From the NCBI GenBank assembly GCA_047967505.1, contig CM106540.1: a stretch of 64,000 bases of DNA. One strand, 5' to 3'. Below are positions 1-12,621 of this stretch, piece after piece. A model generated the notes under the pieces. The model did no database searches. It was not told where the DNA came from and worked only from the letters and a program-made list of their open reading frames with translations. A program made the position numbers and the translations under genes. This DNA is from Dipteris shenzhenensis. Its lineage: Eukaryota; Polypodiophyta; Polypodiopsida; Gleicheniales. How positions within the stretch are numbered: position 1 is the first letter of the stretch; each line of letters opens with the position of its first letter.

Positions 1-538
1 TCAATAGAGCGAGCGAGAAAAGCGAGCTGGCCCAAAAAAACGAGCGATTTTTTCCACAATTCCCTTGTAGAGTAGTCAAAATATCTTTGTGGAATCCTCT
101 ATTTGGGAAGAATCTCCAAAATGAAAGTTACTTTTTTTTTATAAAAACCATGCCGACTTATATATTAGAGCTGAAGAGGATGGTGATCAACCCGACGTGC
201 CCCTTGTGTGTTCACGGGCCGTAAAATCTACACGGCGTCTATTCCTACACTGTCTAGCTTCAAGATCTCCAAAATGAAAGTTAACTTACTATGCTAATAT
301 TTGGATACAATAACTATACTACATTAAAACTTTTAGTCCACCTTAACTTTTTAATTGAAGCCACTATAACATTCTGCAACTCTAACACGTGGGTTTAGTA
401 ATTGAAAGGAACCAAAGTGACACTTCAAATATTTGGATTTCTTCTCTATTACAATGATTCGGGTCTTATTATCACAAGTATTACTAGAATCAAAACATCC
501 ATAGTGATAGGAAATTAATACTTAGCAACATTAAAATC

Positions 539-730
539 ACTTCACCTATATGCAGAGAAACCCAAGTTTCAATTGAAAGCATAGGTTTGCATAATACGTA
601 GAGTATATCACTTCACCCATATGTGGGGAAACCCAAGTGTCATTTGAAAGCATCGGATTGCATAATACATAAAGCAATAGTACCACATTAGGAGTGCATT
701 GATATCGCTTCACCCATATGTGCATGCATA
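539..730. repeat. tandem duplication, ~70-bp period
   Basis: A segment beginning CACTTCACCTATATG and containing GAAACCCAAGT and TTTGCATAATAC recurs about 70 bp later with scattered substitutions (CTTCACCCATATG, GAAACCCAAGT, ATTGCATAATAC). A third partial start (CTTCACCCATATG) lies near 709. Confidence 0.75.
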
Positions 731-1479
731 CTAGATGTAACATGGAATCTATCAACCACACATAGATAAACACATAAAAAAGAATGAATGTAGCATTACA
801 AGATAGCATTCATGGATTTGTAGTATACCTTAAGAGCTATATCATGGTCTTTGCAATATCCATGTGGAAGATGAATAACTACATGTCTGACAACTTCCAA
901 GGCTTGAACAAATGCAACACACTCCATCCAAGCAATACAGTGTTCCACAATCAAATGATATTGTATTAAACGAGAATAATGGGAATAGAAGACATATAAT
1001 ATCAATAGTGGTAGTTAACCTTACCTGCCATAAATAATATAAAGAAGTTGCAAGCCCGTGATGCACATGGTCCTCTAACAAGATGTTCTAAATTGGGTGG
1101 GTCTTGTCTCGTCAATTGGGAATCTAGTGGGAAAATCACAACAATATAAAATCCGCATTGCATTTAACCTTATTACACAACCTTATGTGGTCTCACTCAA
1201 CCACAATCATGAAAAACTCATGCAAAATAGTATACTTATCATTATTCTTAGACTGAGTAAAGTCCATGCCCATAGTAATGTTATCACCACCATATAAGAA
1301 AATAAAGGAGTGATACCACGAGCCAATGTACTATCTAACGACATGTGCTTTTTAGAAGACATGATCTTGTACTAACTTTGAGACAAATTGTGAACATATA
1401 TGAAAAAATTATATCAAACACAACCAAAGAAAGCTCTAAAACACCAATAGCAAACACAAAAAATAACCTATTCCTTACC

Positions 1480-1655
1480 TGCATGCTCCATGAGATCCTT
1501 ATCTTGCCTAGGTGGACTATATGGCTCCTCATCTAAATAGACAAGAAAGAATAACATTAGTACACTATGTCAAACCCTGCATGTTGCATGTGATCCTTAT
1601 CTTGCCTAGGTGGACTGTATGGTTCCTCATCTAGATAGACAAGAAATTCTTCTTG
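1480..1655. repeat. direct duplication, ~97-bp period
   Basis: Two copies of a ~70-bp stretch share ATCCTTATCTTGCCTAGGTG followed by GACTATATGG/GACTGTATGG and CTCATCTAAATAGACAAGAAA / CTCATCTAGATAGACAAGAAA variants. The copies start near 1483 and 1580. Confidence 0.75.
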
Positions 1656-2734
1656 AGAGGCATTCCTCCAAGTCAATCCCTTCTTTCTTTGGTTCTTTTT
1701 TGCTATCCTTTATGACCCCTATGTGGTCATTCTCTAGTCTTTCAGCCTTCAGGACTTCTTGGTCTTTGAAGCAACCAATGCTCTAGAAGGAACTCTTTAG
1801 TTTGCTCTAAGGATTAAAGTATCACCTTCAAAACTTCTCTACGGATCAATGGATTGATTTTATAGAGATACTTCTATAGAGTAATAAGTAAGATCCTATT
1901 GAAATTCTATTTTCTTTAGACATTTCGATCAAACACTTCTCCACATAGTACTTCTCTACTATGGTAGTGTGCACCTTGACTAAGAAGGTTACCTGTATTG
2001 CTTAAACATTAACATAAATCAATATCTAGATCCTACGACTAAATGAGAATTGGACACCTCATGTCTAATGAATCCAATAAGCTCACAAAAAAACTCATTT
2101 AGGGTGGTGGACTCATTTAACTTTCAAACTTCTAGTAGTTGCATCATTGCTTCTTGCCTATGGACATCATCTACAGGCTATATACTTGGCAATATCAAAA
2201 TCGTGCATCCTTATTGAGTCCCTGTTGAGGAAGGAAATTGTTACAATATACTTGTCTATCCATAATATGAAAATTCATGAGATCAAATACTGATCCTCTT
2301 TCCATAAATCACCTTCTCCCACAGTAGGTATAGGTTGGCAAGCTATGTAATCTATGCATCATCACACACAATAGAATCTAGCATGAGAATATGATCAAGG
2401 TTTGACCCTTTGAGACATCCTTGAATTTTATCAAATAAGTCAAGGAAAAACATCCAAAGAAAAGAATCATGAAAGAAAAGCCTAAAGAAGGTATCACCAT
2501 CTTGATAGAGATGCCATTGGAACTAAGGAGAGCGAAAGGAGGTTTTCTAGAGGCTAAAGAGTGTAAGAAAGATGAAGAAGTTTTGATAGATGTTCAACAA
2601 CTTCTAGTAGACAAAGTTTGAGTTCAAAGTGAGTTTCTTAAAGTTGTAAAGGAGTATTGTATCCCATGGGCAACATAGAAAGTCTAAGAGGCTAATAGAA
2701 TTTCCATTGCATTGTAATCTCTTATGACATAGGT

Positions 2735-2872
2735 CATGTCAATAATTCAGAACTTCTTTAAAAGCGCTAAGGCATTTCACTAGTAGTATCACATGAATCA
2801 TAAGTGATGTCAACAGTTTGGAACTTCTTCATAAGCTCTAAAGATTTTCACTAGTAGTATCACATGAATCTA
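2735..2872. repeat. tandem duplication, ~72-bp period
   Basis: Two adjacent copies contain ATGTCAA, AACTTCTT and an identical CACTAGTAGTATCACATGAA block (near 2778 and 2850). Confidence 0.7.
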
Positions 2873-3787
2873 TTGAGCACTTGGTAATTTCCCTTTGAGT
2901 TGTCAAACCATCAACATGCAATCGCCTTTGATCCAAACAAACCTTGTGAAGCCTCTTCAATGTTTATCCAAAAGAAAATCAATGAATGCAAGGATAGAAG
3001 CAAAAAGGAAGAAGACGTATGGAAGCAGACATGGATCTCTTATAGAAGGTATACTTATATATCAATACAAAACACTAGTGAAAGTTCAAGCTAGGTTTTT
3101 TAGTTTCATAGTATTGACAAAACATAGTAGATTTTTTTACATTTTCCTTTCAAAATTTGAAAGAAAAGATGTAGATCTTGGTGAAATTTTAAAATGCTTG
3201 GCACAAAATTTCAAACCGTAGCCAATGTTCTAAATTTTTGTTTTTAATTGGGGCATGCAAACTTTTGACACCAATATAAAAGTTTCACTCTTAAGAAAAA
3301 TACCATGAAAAATCGTCCATGGATAGGGGACATTTGATCCAACAAGAGGAGGTAGGGAATCCTACGAGCATGGAGATGAGATGAGAGATAGCCATTGGAG
3401 CATAAAATATAGGGAGTTGGATAGGCATCTCCCTAGTCCAAAAAAAAAGTTGGAGTTGCTAGTTATAACTAGTCCATAGCAGCATAGATAGTTATAACTA
3501 ATGCATCACAGCATGGAGATGACATGAGAGACAATCAATAAATCATAGTTAGGGAGAGGGAAGAGTATCTTTTCTCTCCAAATAAACATTGTGAGTAGCT
3601 ATATTCTAATGCAGATCAAGCAAACAAAAACCACTTGTAAGCCTCTAGCTTTTGTGCATTAAGGACCCTCCAATGCTTCTTTCAATCCCCATCTTACCAA
3701 GCTAGTAGATAAAACAAAAGACATTTTTTCCAAAGAGTACTCCTAGCACCTTAGCAAGAAATATCTTGCACCCATAGCTTCTTGAAG

Positions 3788-4095
3788 CTAGAGAATCAAA
3801 ATTTGATAAAGAGAATATATCTTCTTTCACTCATCATTTGGCAATGTTGGCTATGAGTTTGAATACAGCTAATTAGTTTAATGTTGATGGCAACATTTTA
3901 TATATAGCCATTAACAAATTCATCTTACAAATAAAAGATAGAGAATCAAAGTTCATTAAGAGGAACCTATTTCTTTTACTTGAAGGAATAAATCTTAGCT
4001 CACGCCTTTTAAAAGAACCAAGCCTATTCAATGTTGATGGTAAGAAATTATCTATAGCCATCAAAAAATCAAATACAAATAATCTTATTCAATAT
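3788..4095. repeat. diverged tandem duplication, ~160-bp period
   Basis: Two copies begin AGAGAATCAAA (near 3790 and 3950). Each ends with an AATGTTGATGG block followed by TATAGCCAT. They are diverged, with indels. No coding potential is seen. Confidence 0.6.
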
Positions 4096-4870
4096 TATTG
4101 TATGATACAAAATGACCTACACAATTAGTGCCATCCATATTACTTGTGCAATCCTAGATGAAAAACATAAAAATATAACACTTCAAGTTGATCAATTATA
4201 ATTTCTTTTGCACAAGAGGGTAAGAGGGTTGCACACAAGAAATGATTGATCTTGACTGGCCACAGCCTAGGCAATGCACCAATGGTGGATGGTGATTAGA
4301 CTCAAGACAAATAATCAAAGAAGCATCTCATCTTTTCTACCTTCTAACATGTGAATCATCATTTAGGTAGAGACTCTATATATTGGGGAGCCTCTTATAA
4401 CCAATAATCATCACTGTTATGTGCATGGCAATGTTGAAGAAGGTCTATAAATATGTTTTCTCTTTATGATTTTAACTAGATTGGATGGGCATGATACTTT
4501 GCATGGGTGTTTTGTGTTTCCTTTTTTGAGATCTTCATGTATCAACACATTATACACGATCTAAAATCAAGGATGCCCTTGGTTATCATAGCTAGCATAA
4601 GCTTTTGATGGACTATTAAATACAATCAACACTAATCCAAGTTTACCTTCTATTTGCTAATCATTCATTCAAAATATCCCAACAATTTCTAGTGGAATAT
4701 AGTTAGTGAGAACATGTAGATGACACATATAGCCTTTAATATGTAGCTAGTCAAGGATATTAATTCAATAGTTACATGAATTCACATCATCCACCAACTC
4801 ATATGTGCATCAAGTTTTTTAATTGCTTTTCTTTCCCTCCTTGATCCTCCCACCCCCTTCCCCTTTGCAA

Positions 4871-4875
<5 letters not shown>

Positions 4876-4950
<75 letters not shown>
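4876..4950. repeat. (CT)n microsatellite, about 37 units
   Basis: Uninterrupted CT dinucleotides preceded by a C run. It lies about 400 bp from the truncated 3' edge of copia-1. Tracts this long are expected to vary in length between individuals. Confidence 0.97.
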
Positions 4951-4954
<4 letters not shown>

Positions 4955-5356
4955 GGGGGCGAGTTTATGAGATTTAGAGCACTGAGACCCTAGACCTGCA
5001 TTATCTGGATTGTAACGGTACCTTATGGGTCAAATCCAAGGAATTTAGTGGAGTCTTACACAAGATGAGGCATAACCTGTTAAATAGAGACCTTTCAGAG
5101 TCCAAAGTGCACTTTGCCTATTATCAATGGGTATATGTGGGAGGCAGCTTTTTGAGATGAGACTCATGAGACAAGTGGAGTGTGTGGATTAGAAGGACTA
5201 GTGGTGCTATACAAATCATCTCTTGTTGGATCTCCATCAAAGACATGACATGCATGATTCACTTTTGAAGAGGACCTCTTCATCGTAGGCGGTTACTTTC
5301 CTTCCAAGACCTCACATTAAGACCTATGCGAGGAGGGTGAGACTTCACCATACATA
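4951..5356. other. unassigned DNA beside the copia-1 breakpoint
   Basis: No gene or LTR is seen. The 3' part of copia-1 (end of RNase H, polypurine tract, 3' LTR) should lie here if the element were complete. None of it is present and nothing matches the 171-bp LTR at 10517, so this is sequence joined on by deletion or rearrangement. Confidence 0.6.
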
Positions 5357-6529
5357 AGCAACGCACTTCTGTGCGCAAGACATCCATGACACTGCACCAC
5401 CTGCAAAGGTGAACACATAACCAGAAGTGGATCTCCTACTATCCACATGCCCTGCATAGTCTGAATCTGTGTACCCAAGTACACGCATGTCTCCTTTACC
5501 AAAGCAAATGCACATCTCCTTGGTACCCTTCATGTACCTCATGATGCACTTAACTGCCTCCCAATGCCTCTTTCCTGGATTAGCCATATACCGGCTAACA
5601 ACTCCCACTGCAAATGCAATGTCTGGTCTAGTAGCTATCATAGCATACATAAGACTCCCAACTGTTGATGCATAAGGAACCTTGGCCATCATGGCCCTTT
5701 CCTCATCTGATTTGGGACTATCTGTATGACTCAGTTTCACATATGGAGGCAATGGAGTACTCACTGCCTTCCCCCCCTCCATATTGAAACGCTGCAATAC
5801 TTTTGTAACATACTCTTTTTGTGAAAGCCAAAGGAGTTTCCTACTCCGATCACGCGTGATGCGCATACCAAGAATATGACCTGCAAGTCCCAAATCCTTC
5901 ATATCAAAGGCCTCATGCAACTTGGCCTTTAATGCATCTAGCTCATAAGTATTCTTGCTAGCCAATAGCATATCATCCACATATAGTGCCAGGATTATTA
6001 GGCTATTATCCTTAGCCCTTTTAGTGTAAAGGCAGTGATCAATTTCACTCCGTCTGAAACCCTGGGACCGAATGAAAGCATCAAACTTCTGATACCATTC
6101 TCTAGGCGCTTGCTTAAGACCATAGAGACTCTTCTTCAGCTTGCAAACTAAATGCTCTTTGCCCTTTTCTTCAAAGCCTTCCGGCTGCACCATGTAGATG
6201 TCCTCATGCAAATCCCCATGCAAGAAAGCTGGCTTGACATCCATTTGCATAACCTCCATATCCTCTACTGCCACTAGTCCAAGCATGCATCTAAGTGTGG
6301 TCATCTTCACAACCGGAGAGAATATCTCATCAAAGTCCACACCCTTCTCTTGCTTGAACCCTTTAGCAACCAAACGGGCCTTGTACCTAGGCACATCATC
6401 ACCTGTGACCTTCATTTTGTAGACCCATTTACATGGCAATGCTTTCTTTCCATGTGGCAAAGAAACCAAGTCCCAAGTCTTATTCTTCATAAGTGAACTC
6501 ATCTCTGATTGCATATAGCATACTCCCAC
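5345..6529 (-). pseudogene. copia-1 reverse transcriptase and truncated RNase H
   Basis: Copia-type RT with YKARLVAKGF near the start, the DVKPAFLHG motif (common form DVKTAFLHG, so one substitution), KSLYGLKQAPREWY and the catalytic YVDDMLLAS at about 5970-5985. LGMRI and the connection to RNase H (YTDSDYAGHVDSRRSTSGY, then AQKCVA) follow. After CVA the family match stops and the frame ends within three codons at 5345. The expected rest of RNase H is absent, which marks the truncation point at about 5357. The first ~15 residues of this open frame belong to the linker region and are affected by the upstream frameshift. Confidence 0.94.
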
Positions 6530-7581
6530 TTGCGTTGATCCTCACGCATCATAGCCTCTTTGTAGCAAGAAGGCTCCCCGCAATCAGTAAGCATCACATA
6601 GTCTACCCCTGGAACAAACCTATCAGGCGGTCTAGACGCTCTAGATGATCTTCTCAATGGCATTTCAGCTTGCTGTCCCACTTGCATATCAGCCACATTT
6701 GGCTCATCATTTCCACCAATAGATGATCCATCATCTACCCTTGATTGTATACCTGTGGGAGTACTTGGTTGTACCATTTCTTGCACATTTGGTGCATGGA
6801 CAGCTTGCTGCCTATCAACATATGCAGGTGGATTCACATCCTGGAAAGTGATTCTCCTCATTTCAACATCCCTCATGGGTGCCTTATGCATCTTCTTCTC
6901 ATTGAAGACCACATCATGGCTGCGTATGATCTTCTTTGCTTCTGGATCCCAGAGACGATAGCCCATCTCTCCACTTTCACCATAACCCAGAAAAATGCAT
7001 TTCCTAGACTTAGGATCTAGCTTCTTTCGAAGCTCTTTTGGCACATGTGCATATGCCTCACACCCAAATATACGCAAATGAGAGTAAGAGGGCTTCTTGC
7101 CACTCCATGCCTCTTCAGGAATACCACCATCCAAACTCTTACTAGGTGATCTATTGATCACATGCACTGCAGTCTTCATTGCCTCAGCCCAAAAACCACC
7201 AGAAAGACTTGCATTGGAAAGCATGCATTGCAACCTTTCTTGAATGGTACGATTCATCTTTTCTGCAACTGGATTTTGCTCTGGAGTACGAGGGGATGTA
7301 AGCTCCCTCTTAATCCCACGAGTATCACAGAAATGCTGAAAGTCATGAGAGAGATACTCTCCACCATTGTCAGTCCGTAGGCATTTAAGCGTTCTACCTG
7401 ACTGATTCTCAACCAAGGTTAGCCATTTCTGAAATACCTGGAACACATCACTCTTCCGAGCTATAGCATAAGCCCACACTTTCCTAGTTGCATCATCAAT
7501 GAATGTCACATAGTATTCAGCCCCGCCTAATGACCGTGTAAGCATGGGACCACATACGTCTGAATGCACCAAATCAAGCAT
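6512..7581 (-). pseudogene. copia-1 integrase part
   Basis: Integrase core of the polyprotein, which inserts the cDNA copy into the genome. The catalytic D,D-35-E pattern is visible: LVHSDVCGPM at the start, RTDNGGEY in the middle and the E of NPVAEKMNRT downstream. The IFGCEAYAHVP and KCIFLGYG motifs of the copia integrase C-terminal region follow. A hydrophilic linker then leads to the reverse transcriptase. The frame is entered by a one-base shift near 7581-7590 and left by a second shift near 6510-6530, just before the RT start. NPVAEKMNRT departs slightly from the common NGVAERMNRT form. Confidence 0.92.
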
Positions 7582-9089
7582 TTCAAATCTTTCTTTCCCC
7601 TTCTTTTATGGGCTGATTTAGTTTGCTTCCCATAGAGACAATGCTCACAAGATTCAAAATCAGAGAAACTCAAATGCGGTACATAACCCAAACGGCATAA
7701 GAGTTTCATTCCATTCTGGCTCATGTGCCCCAACCTGCAATGCCACAAAGAAGTGCTTGGCTGCTCGGTTATTGCAACAACATGATCAAATACCCCTGAT
7801 ACATGTAAGGGATACAAAGTCCCACACTTGGCACCCCTGGCCAAAAGCATAGAGCCCTTCTGAATTTTCCAACTCTGAAAGCCAAAAGTGGTGTGAAAAC
7901 CAGCATCATCTAGCTGACCCACTGAAATAAGACTCTTGGTCAGCTTAGGCACATGTCTCACATGTTTCAAAACAAATGTAGACCCATTTGCAAAAGAAAA
8001 CTTTATGTCACCTGCTCCCACTATGTCACATGCATAGTCATTTCCAAGATGCACACAACCTGTCTTTCCACTGTCATAAGTGGAGAACCATTCCCTATGG
8101 GGAGTAACATGGAATGAAGCACCAGAATCCAAAATCCAATCCTGGGAATATGCATCATCTGAAGTGGTAAGCAACTCTGCAGATAAACTAGACATGAAGA
8201 GAACATCATTGTCACTATCACGTGTGACTGCATTGATCTCCTCGATCTTCACTTTTCCTTTGTCCTCCCTTGGACTCTCTTCCTTTTGATTTGCACCCCA
8301 ATTTGCATTCTTTTTCTTATCCTTTTGCTCTCTTTTCAGCTTGTAGCAATCCTTTTTCATATGGCCCTTCTTGCCACAATGGTAACACTCAATGTTCTGT
8401 GCCCTGGATTTGCTACGAGACTTCCCTCTTTCTTGGGACTTCCCCCTGAACTGTGATCTACCCCTTTGCACATTTAAGGCTGCATCCTGCTTGTTGGCAT
8501 CCATAGACTTCCGTCTAATCTCCTCGGCCAACAAGCTACCCACAACATCATCAAATTTCAGTACTCCACCAGGTGCAGAGTTACTGACAGCTGTACGGAA
8601 GGTATCCCATGAGGATGGCAATGAACATAAGAGAAATATTGCCCTAGTCTCCGCATCAAAATTCATTTTCTGAGCCTGAAGCTGGCTGAAAATAATATTG
8701 AATTCATTCAAATGAGAAGCAATGGAGACCCCTTCCTTCATCTGCAGCTCAAACAACCTCTTCATGAGGTAAACTTTATTAGAGGCAGTTTCCTTTTCAT
8801 AAGTGGCACATAGTTTCTTCCACAAATCTTCCGTAGTCTGCTCATTTACTACTGTGAAATAAACTGACTCTGCAAGATGAAGTCTAATAGTAGACTTTGC
8901 TAATGCATCCAACTCATTCCAATCATCCTCAGACATATTTGCAGGCTTAGCTTCAATCCCTGCCAAGGGTTTAATCTGCTTCTTTTGAATAAGCACATCC
9001 CTTATCTGTTCTTTCCACAAAGAAAAGTTTGTCCCATCAAACTTTTTAATGCTGAAAAACTCCTTTTCAGGCATGGAAGAGGATGCCAT
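7527..9089 (-). pseudogene. copia-1 gag, protease and GAG-pre-integrase part
   Basis: This reading frame encodes the virus-like-particle protein and the processing protease. Starting at the ATG at 9087-9089 it shows a UBN2-type gag (FDGTNFSLWK near the N-terminus), a basic stretch and one CCHC zinc knuckle (CYHCGKKGHMKKDC, near 8350-8390). The aspartic protease active site WILDSGASFH lies near 8105-8155. A GAG-pre-integrase zinc region (LWHCRLGH ... CEHCLYGK) lies near 7630-7750. An earlier in-frame ATG at 9113 exists, but the residues after 9089 look like the usual copia N-terminus. The frame shifts by one base near 7590 in an A/G-rich run, so integrase continues in another frame. Degenerate but long, which implies moderate age. 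Confidence 0.92.
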
Positions 9090-10502
9090 GATGCAAATAA
9101 AGCAAAATCCCAAATGCTAGTGCCTGCAAGAGAGAATCACACCAAATACCAGGTGCACCCAAATGTGTATGCCACAATAGAGTGAAATATCACCAAAACT
9201 CAAAACTCAAAGCATCTGACTCATGTGCATATACTATGCATCCATATGAGCAAATCTGGCCCAAAAGAAAATGCCAATAAGTGCCAAATGACTCAAGCAT
9301 AAACACTGTCCACTGGCATATGCATCAATAATGTCTCATCCAAGAGAGCATAGCACTATCAGTGCATCACCTGCAATGTTTCAAAGCTGTCCCTCAGCAT
9401 AAAATAGCATCCATGTGCAAAGCGTCCATAAAAATAGCATCCCACAAGGCAATTTGGGCCTATCAGCGCATCCAACAAGGACCACAATGCATCCAAATGG
9501 CCTATAAATCATCCACTGCAACCCAATGCATACCACGAATGAGCGCACACTGCTCAAACTGCAACCAGAGTGATCTGCATAAGGTATGCTCAAGAAATCA
9601 TAGTCCCACGGTAATGAGCGCTACTGAAAATAGAACCTGAGATGCTTCAAAACATGGGCGCCATTGCATAATCGGACTCAGCAAGAAAATCTGCAAATAT
9701 CTCTCTTCTGCCAGAACTCCAAAATCCCAACCGATGAGTGAGAAATGGGAGTCAACACTTATCCACTGCCATGTGGCATAAATCTAAGGTTTCAAAACCT
9801 TAGAATGAAAAATGCATAACAGAGAGACGAAATCGAATACACAGAGATCTATAACTCTGAAAATCCTCCACCAAATCGCGCAAGAACTGATAGGTAGGGG
9901 TTTTTGGGCGTCCGGAACGCAATGGGACAGACGGTTTTGGAAACCGTGGCCTCAATCACTGGGTCCAACACACGGACTGAAAAACGTTTTTGGAAACAGA
10001 GCTATCTGTAAACTCCACCGGAGTGCGAATGATGAGCAACACAAAAGTTTTGAGACCTCCTGAGTCCACCGGAACTGACAGATCTGCAAATGGTTGCTCC
10101 AAACTTGAGTTCCAACACCCGGGCAAAAAACGCAGGAACTGACACAGTGAGTCAGAAATCCAATGGAATGATCCCAGATTCAAGAATGAAGGTGTTTCCA
10201 AGCTCCTGAAGTGAAGTGGACACCAAAAGCAAGCAATAGTTGCCTCTACAAGTCAATACGGAGTCTCTGTCATCGAACAGAACAGGGAAAAGCTCAAAAA
10301 ACGACTTTTTCTTTGAAAGCTCTTAACAGGCTTTCAAAACCACTTCGCAAAGCCAAAGTGACTTTTCCAAAAGGTTCCTCCAAGGTCTCTGCACACTCGG
10401 ATGCAAGTAAAGTCACCCACAAAGCTTCCCACAGAGCTTCTCCTTCCTCCGACAGAGCTGCTGAGCTTCCAGCATTCACGCACGCTCAGTTAGATCACTC
10501 GG
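9090..10502 (-). other. copia-1 5' untranslated leader
   Basis: About 1.4 kb lies between the primer binding site and the gag start, with no convincing coding frame. It is unusually long for a copia leader. Such regions carry packaging signals, but I can point to no specific one. Confidence 0.7.
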
Positions 10503-10514
10503 GCTCTGATACCA
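10503..10514 (-). other. copia-1 primer binding site
   Basis: On the minus strand this reads TGGTATCAGAGC, matching the 3' end of initiator methionine tRNA, the standard primer of plant copia elements. It lies 2 bp inside the LTR edge. Confidence 0.95.
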
Positions 10515-10516
10515 GT

Positions 10517-10687
10517 TGAGAGTGCTCTCAACGGAAGTAAGAATGGAAGAAGGAGAGAGAGCGAGACAGAGAGCCACACAAGTTTGGTGAGTGCAGAACC
10601 ACCCTCATCTTCTTTTTCATTCATTTATATATGTGTTTGAGTATTGTACATAACTGGTGTTAAGGCACACTGACCTTTAACCCCACA
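10517..10687 (-). repeat. copia-1 5' LTR, 171 bp
   Basis: In element orientation the LTR begins TGTGGGGTTAAAGG and ends ...GAGAGCACTCTCA (TG...CA). Its inner edge abuts the primer binding site. It is very short for a copia LTR. It matches 63553-63733 over its whole length with substitutions and small indels. An 8-bp-arm hairpin (GTTGAGAG-TG-CTCTCAAC on the plus strand) spans the inner edge. Confidence 0.9.
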
Positions 10688-12134
10688 CGTTTGTGCTAGA
10701 TATCAATATCTGCAACTACACCGGTCCCATGTGCAAACATTGCTGCACTCAATTCAGGCATGTCTGCATCCAACGTAAACATCCTGCCCTTCTTCTTTCC
10801 TTTTGCTATCAAGCGACCGTTATTTTTCATATCCTCAACAAAGCATCCATGAGGATTAAATCTAACCTGCAAGCCCTGCTCAACCATTTGACCAACAGAA
10901 ACCAGGTTCTTGGTGATGTTCGGGACATGAAATACATCAGACAAGTATTTCTTTTTCCCATCCTGCATAGACAAAGGAATTTTGCCAATCTGCACAATAG
11001 GATGTGCAGTATCATCACCAATCTCCACAAATCCTGGTTTTTCCATTTTTCTTGCATCCTGCATCCATTCAGCGTGACCTGTCATGTGGTTTGACGCACC
11101 CGAGTCAACATACCACACATCATTGCTTTCTTCTGCACTTGTTACAGAATTTGTCATATGCTGCACCATAAACAAATGCTCATTTCTGTCATCGCCCTGT
11201 CTACTAGAGGATGCATAATTGCCTTGCTGCAATTTTCCACTCATAATGTCATTCTGCTTTTTGTAGTAGTCTTTAGCCATATGACCCATTTTCCCACAAT
11301 AGTAGCATTCAACATTGCTGTTTGCATTTTGGCTTCTCTGCCATCCACCACGGCCTCTTTGGCTCCCCCTGCCTCTAGAGTTACCACGTCCTCCTGCATA
11401 GGACTGGTTTTCTTGCGTTTGCTGCATATTCTGATTTCTGCCACGGCCTGCAGATCGGCCTCCTCTACCCCTGCCTCTACCTCTGCCAGCATTTGAGTAG
11501 AAGACAGTTTCTTTTGAAGTTCCTGCTGAAGAAGATGCACCCCTATTTCTCTGCTCTTCAGAAATTAGAAGAGCAATCAACTCCTCAAAATCAGGAAAGT
11601 TTTCACGGATGGCAATGGATGTCCGGAACTGTGCATAGTCCTTTCCTAGACCATTCAAGGTCACAGAAACCAAATCATCATCATCCACTGGCGACCCAAT
11701 GGAAGCAAGTGCATCTGCAATTTTCTTCACTTTCATGTGGTAGTCATTTATGCTCAAATTTTCTCTCTACACATTGTGCAACTCCTGTTTGAGTTGCATT
11801 TTCCTGGCTTGCGTATTTGTGCTATATCCATTTTTGCCAAAGTATCCCATGCCTCTTTTGGCGTATTTGCATCCTGAATATGCACAATCATGGAGTCCGA
11901 AATACTGATAGATAGCCAGTACATAACTTTCCTAGCTCTCTCATGCCATCCTTTGAATGCCTGCATTTCCTATTGACTGGGAACATTAGGAAGAACAGGT
12001 TCTTCTTCATTTCCTGTAATGAATTCCCAATAGCCTTTTCCCATCAAGAAATTCGTCATTCTAAACTTCCATGCCTGGAAGTTGTTCTTGTCAAGCTTTT
12101 CAGTGACAATCTACGAAAGAGAATCAGATGCCAT
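10688..12134 (-). pseudogene. copia-2 gag and protease
   Basis: Begins at an ATG at 12132-12134 with a gag-like start (LDKNNFQAWKFRM). In-frame stops follow within the first 60 codons: TAG after eight codons and another near 11970. A frameshift lies near 11755-11765. The downstream frame has a UBN2-type region, then a Gly/Arg-rich stretch (RGRGRGRGGR). A zinc knuckle reads CYYCGKMGHMAKDYY: the fourth zinc ligand Cys is Tyr, so zinc binding is probably lost. The protease active site VDSGASNHM and the following VPNITKNLVSVGQ region come next. The frame ends just inside copia-1's edge. Function was particle assembly and processing; this copy is inactive. Confidence 0.88.
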
Positions 12135-12621
12135 TACAGAACACTGCAAAAAATTCTGTCACTGCAAAAAACACAGCTTTTGCCTCACACGGGCAGATCT
12201 GCAAAACTGACGAAAGTGGTATTCCACCACACAGTCACTTTCTAGTGACGATTTTGCATCAACAGGCAACAGGCATGAATCTGCAACTCCCAATATCTCT
12301 GCACACAGGCATACGATGCAATTTCTGTGGCACCTTTCCACCGACTAGCCGCGCAGTGGTCGCACAGCAAAAAACAGGGCCTTTTTCTGAGTTTCTACGA
12401 AGAACTTCCGCCTTCAAAACGGGCCCCGAAACGGCCTCAAATCAGAAAAATAAAGTCACACCGCGAAGGGCGTCTCAATCTGAAACAGTGCACTCCTGCA
12501 CTTCTGGCTGTGCTACCTGCAAAGATTTGCTCCCAAACTCGAAATAGGAAAGCAACACTGGTCCTCTTACCAGGACACCACGAACTTGGCTTGCTTTCTT
12601 GAGCTCCTTACCACGAACAAG
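12135..12621 (-). other. copia-2 leader
   Basis: 487 bp between the gag start and the primer site, with no convincing coding frame. Confidence 0.65.

Larger units (their letters stand above)
1..4875. other. intergenic DNA, no gene recognised
   Basis: No reading frame here looks like a protein family I know; all open frames are short and lack domain-like composition. The stretch is AT-rich and contains several short local duplications (listed separately) and ends at a long CT tract. I see no LTR ends, no primer binding site and no RNA gene. It may hold very old transposon debris, but nothing I can name. Confidence 0.6.
5357..10687 (-). mobile_element. copia-1: 3'-truncated Ty1/copia element (Tork/Tnt1-like)
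   Basis: In element orientation (right to left) this has a 171-bp LTR, a TGGTATCAGAGC primer site, a ~1.4-kb leader, gag, protease, integrase, reverse transcriptase and the first part of RNase H. The gag start and domain order fit Ty1/copia; the Tork/Tnt1-like placement is from memory of gag appearance and is inference. Homology stops abruptly inside RNase H at about 5357, so the 3' end and 3' LTR are missing. Two frameshifts break the polyprotein, so this copy is not autonomous. Its 5' LTR edge at 10687 lies directly against copia-2 coding DNA, which suggests insertion into copia-2. A related 3' LTR and RNase H end lie at the right edge of the window in the same orientation. Confidence 0.93.

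Noticed and set aside
5469-6422. Plus-strand frames opposite copia-1 RT
   Set aside because: They are antisense shadows of a well-supported RT and RNase H coding region.
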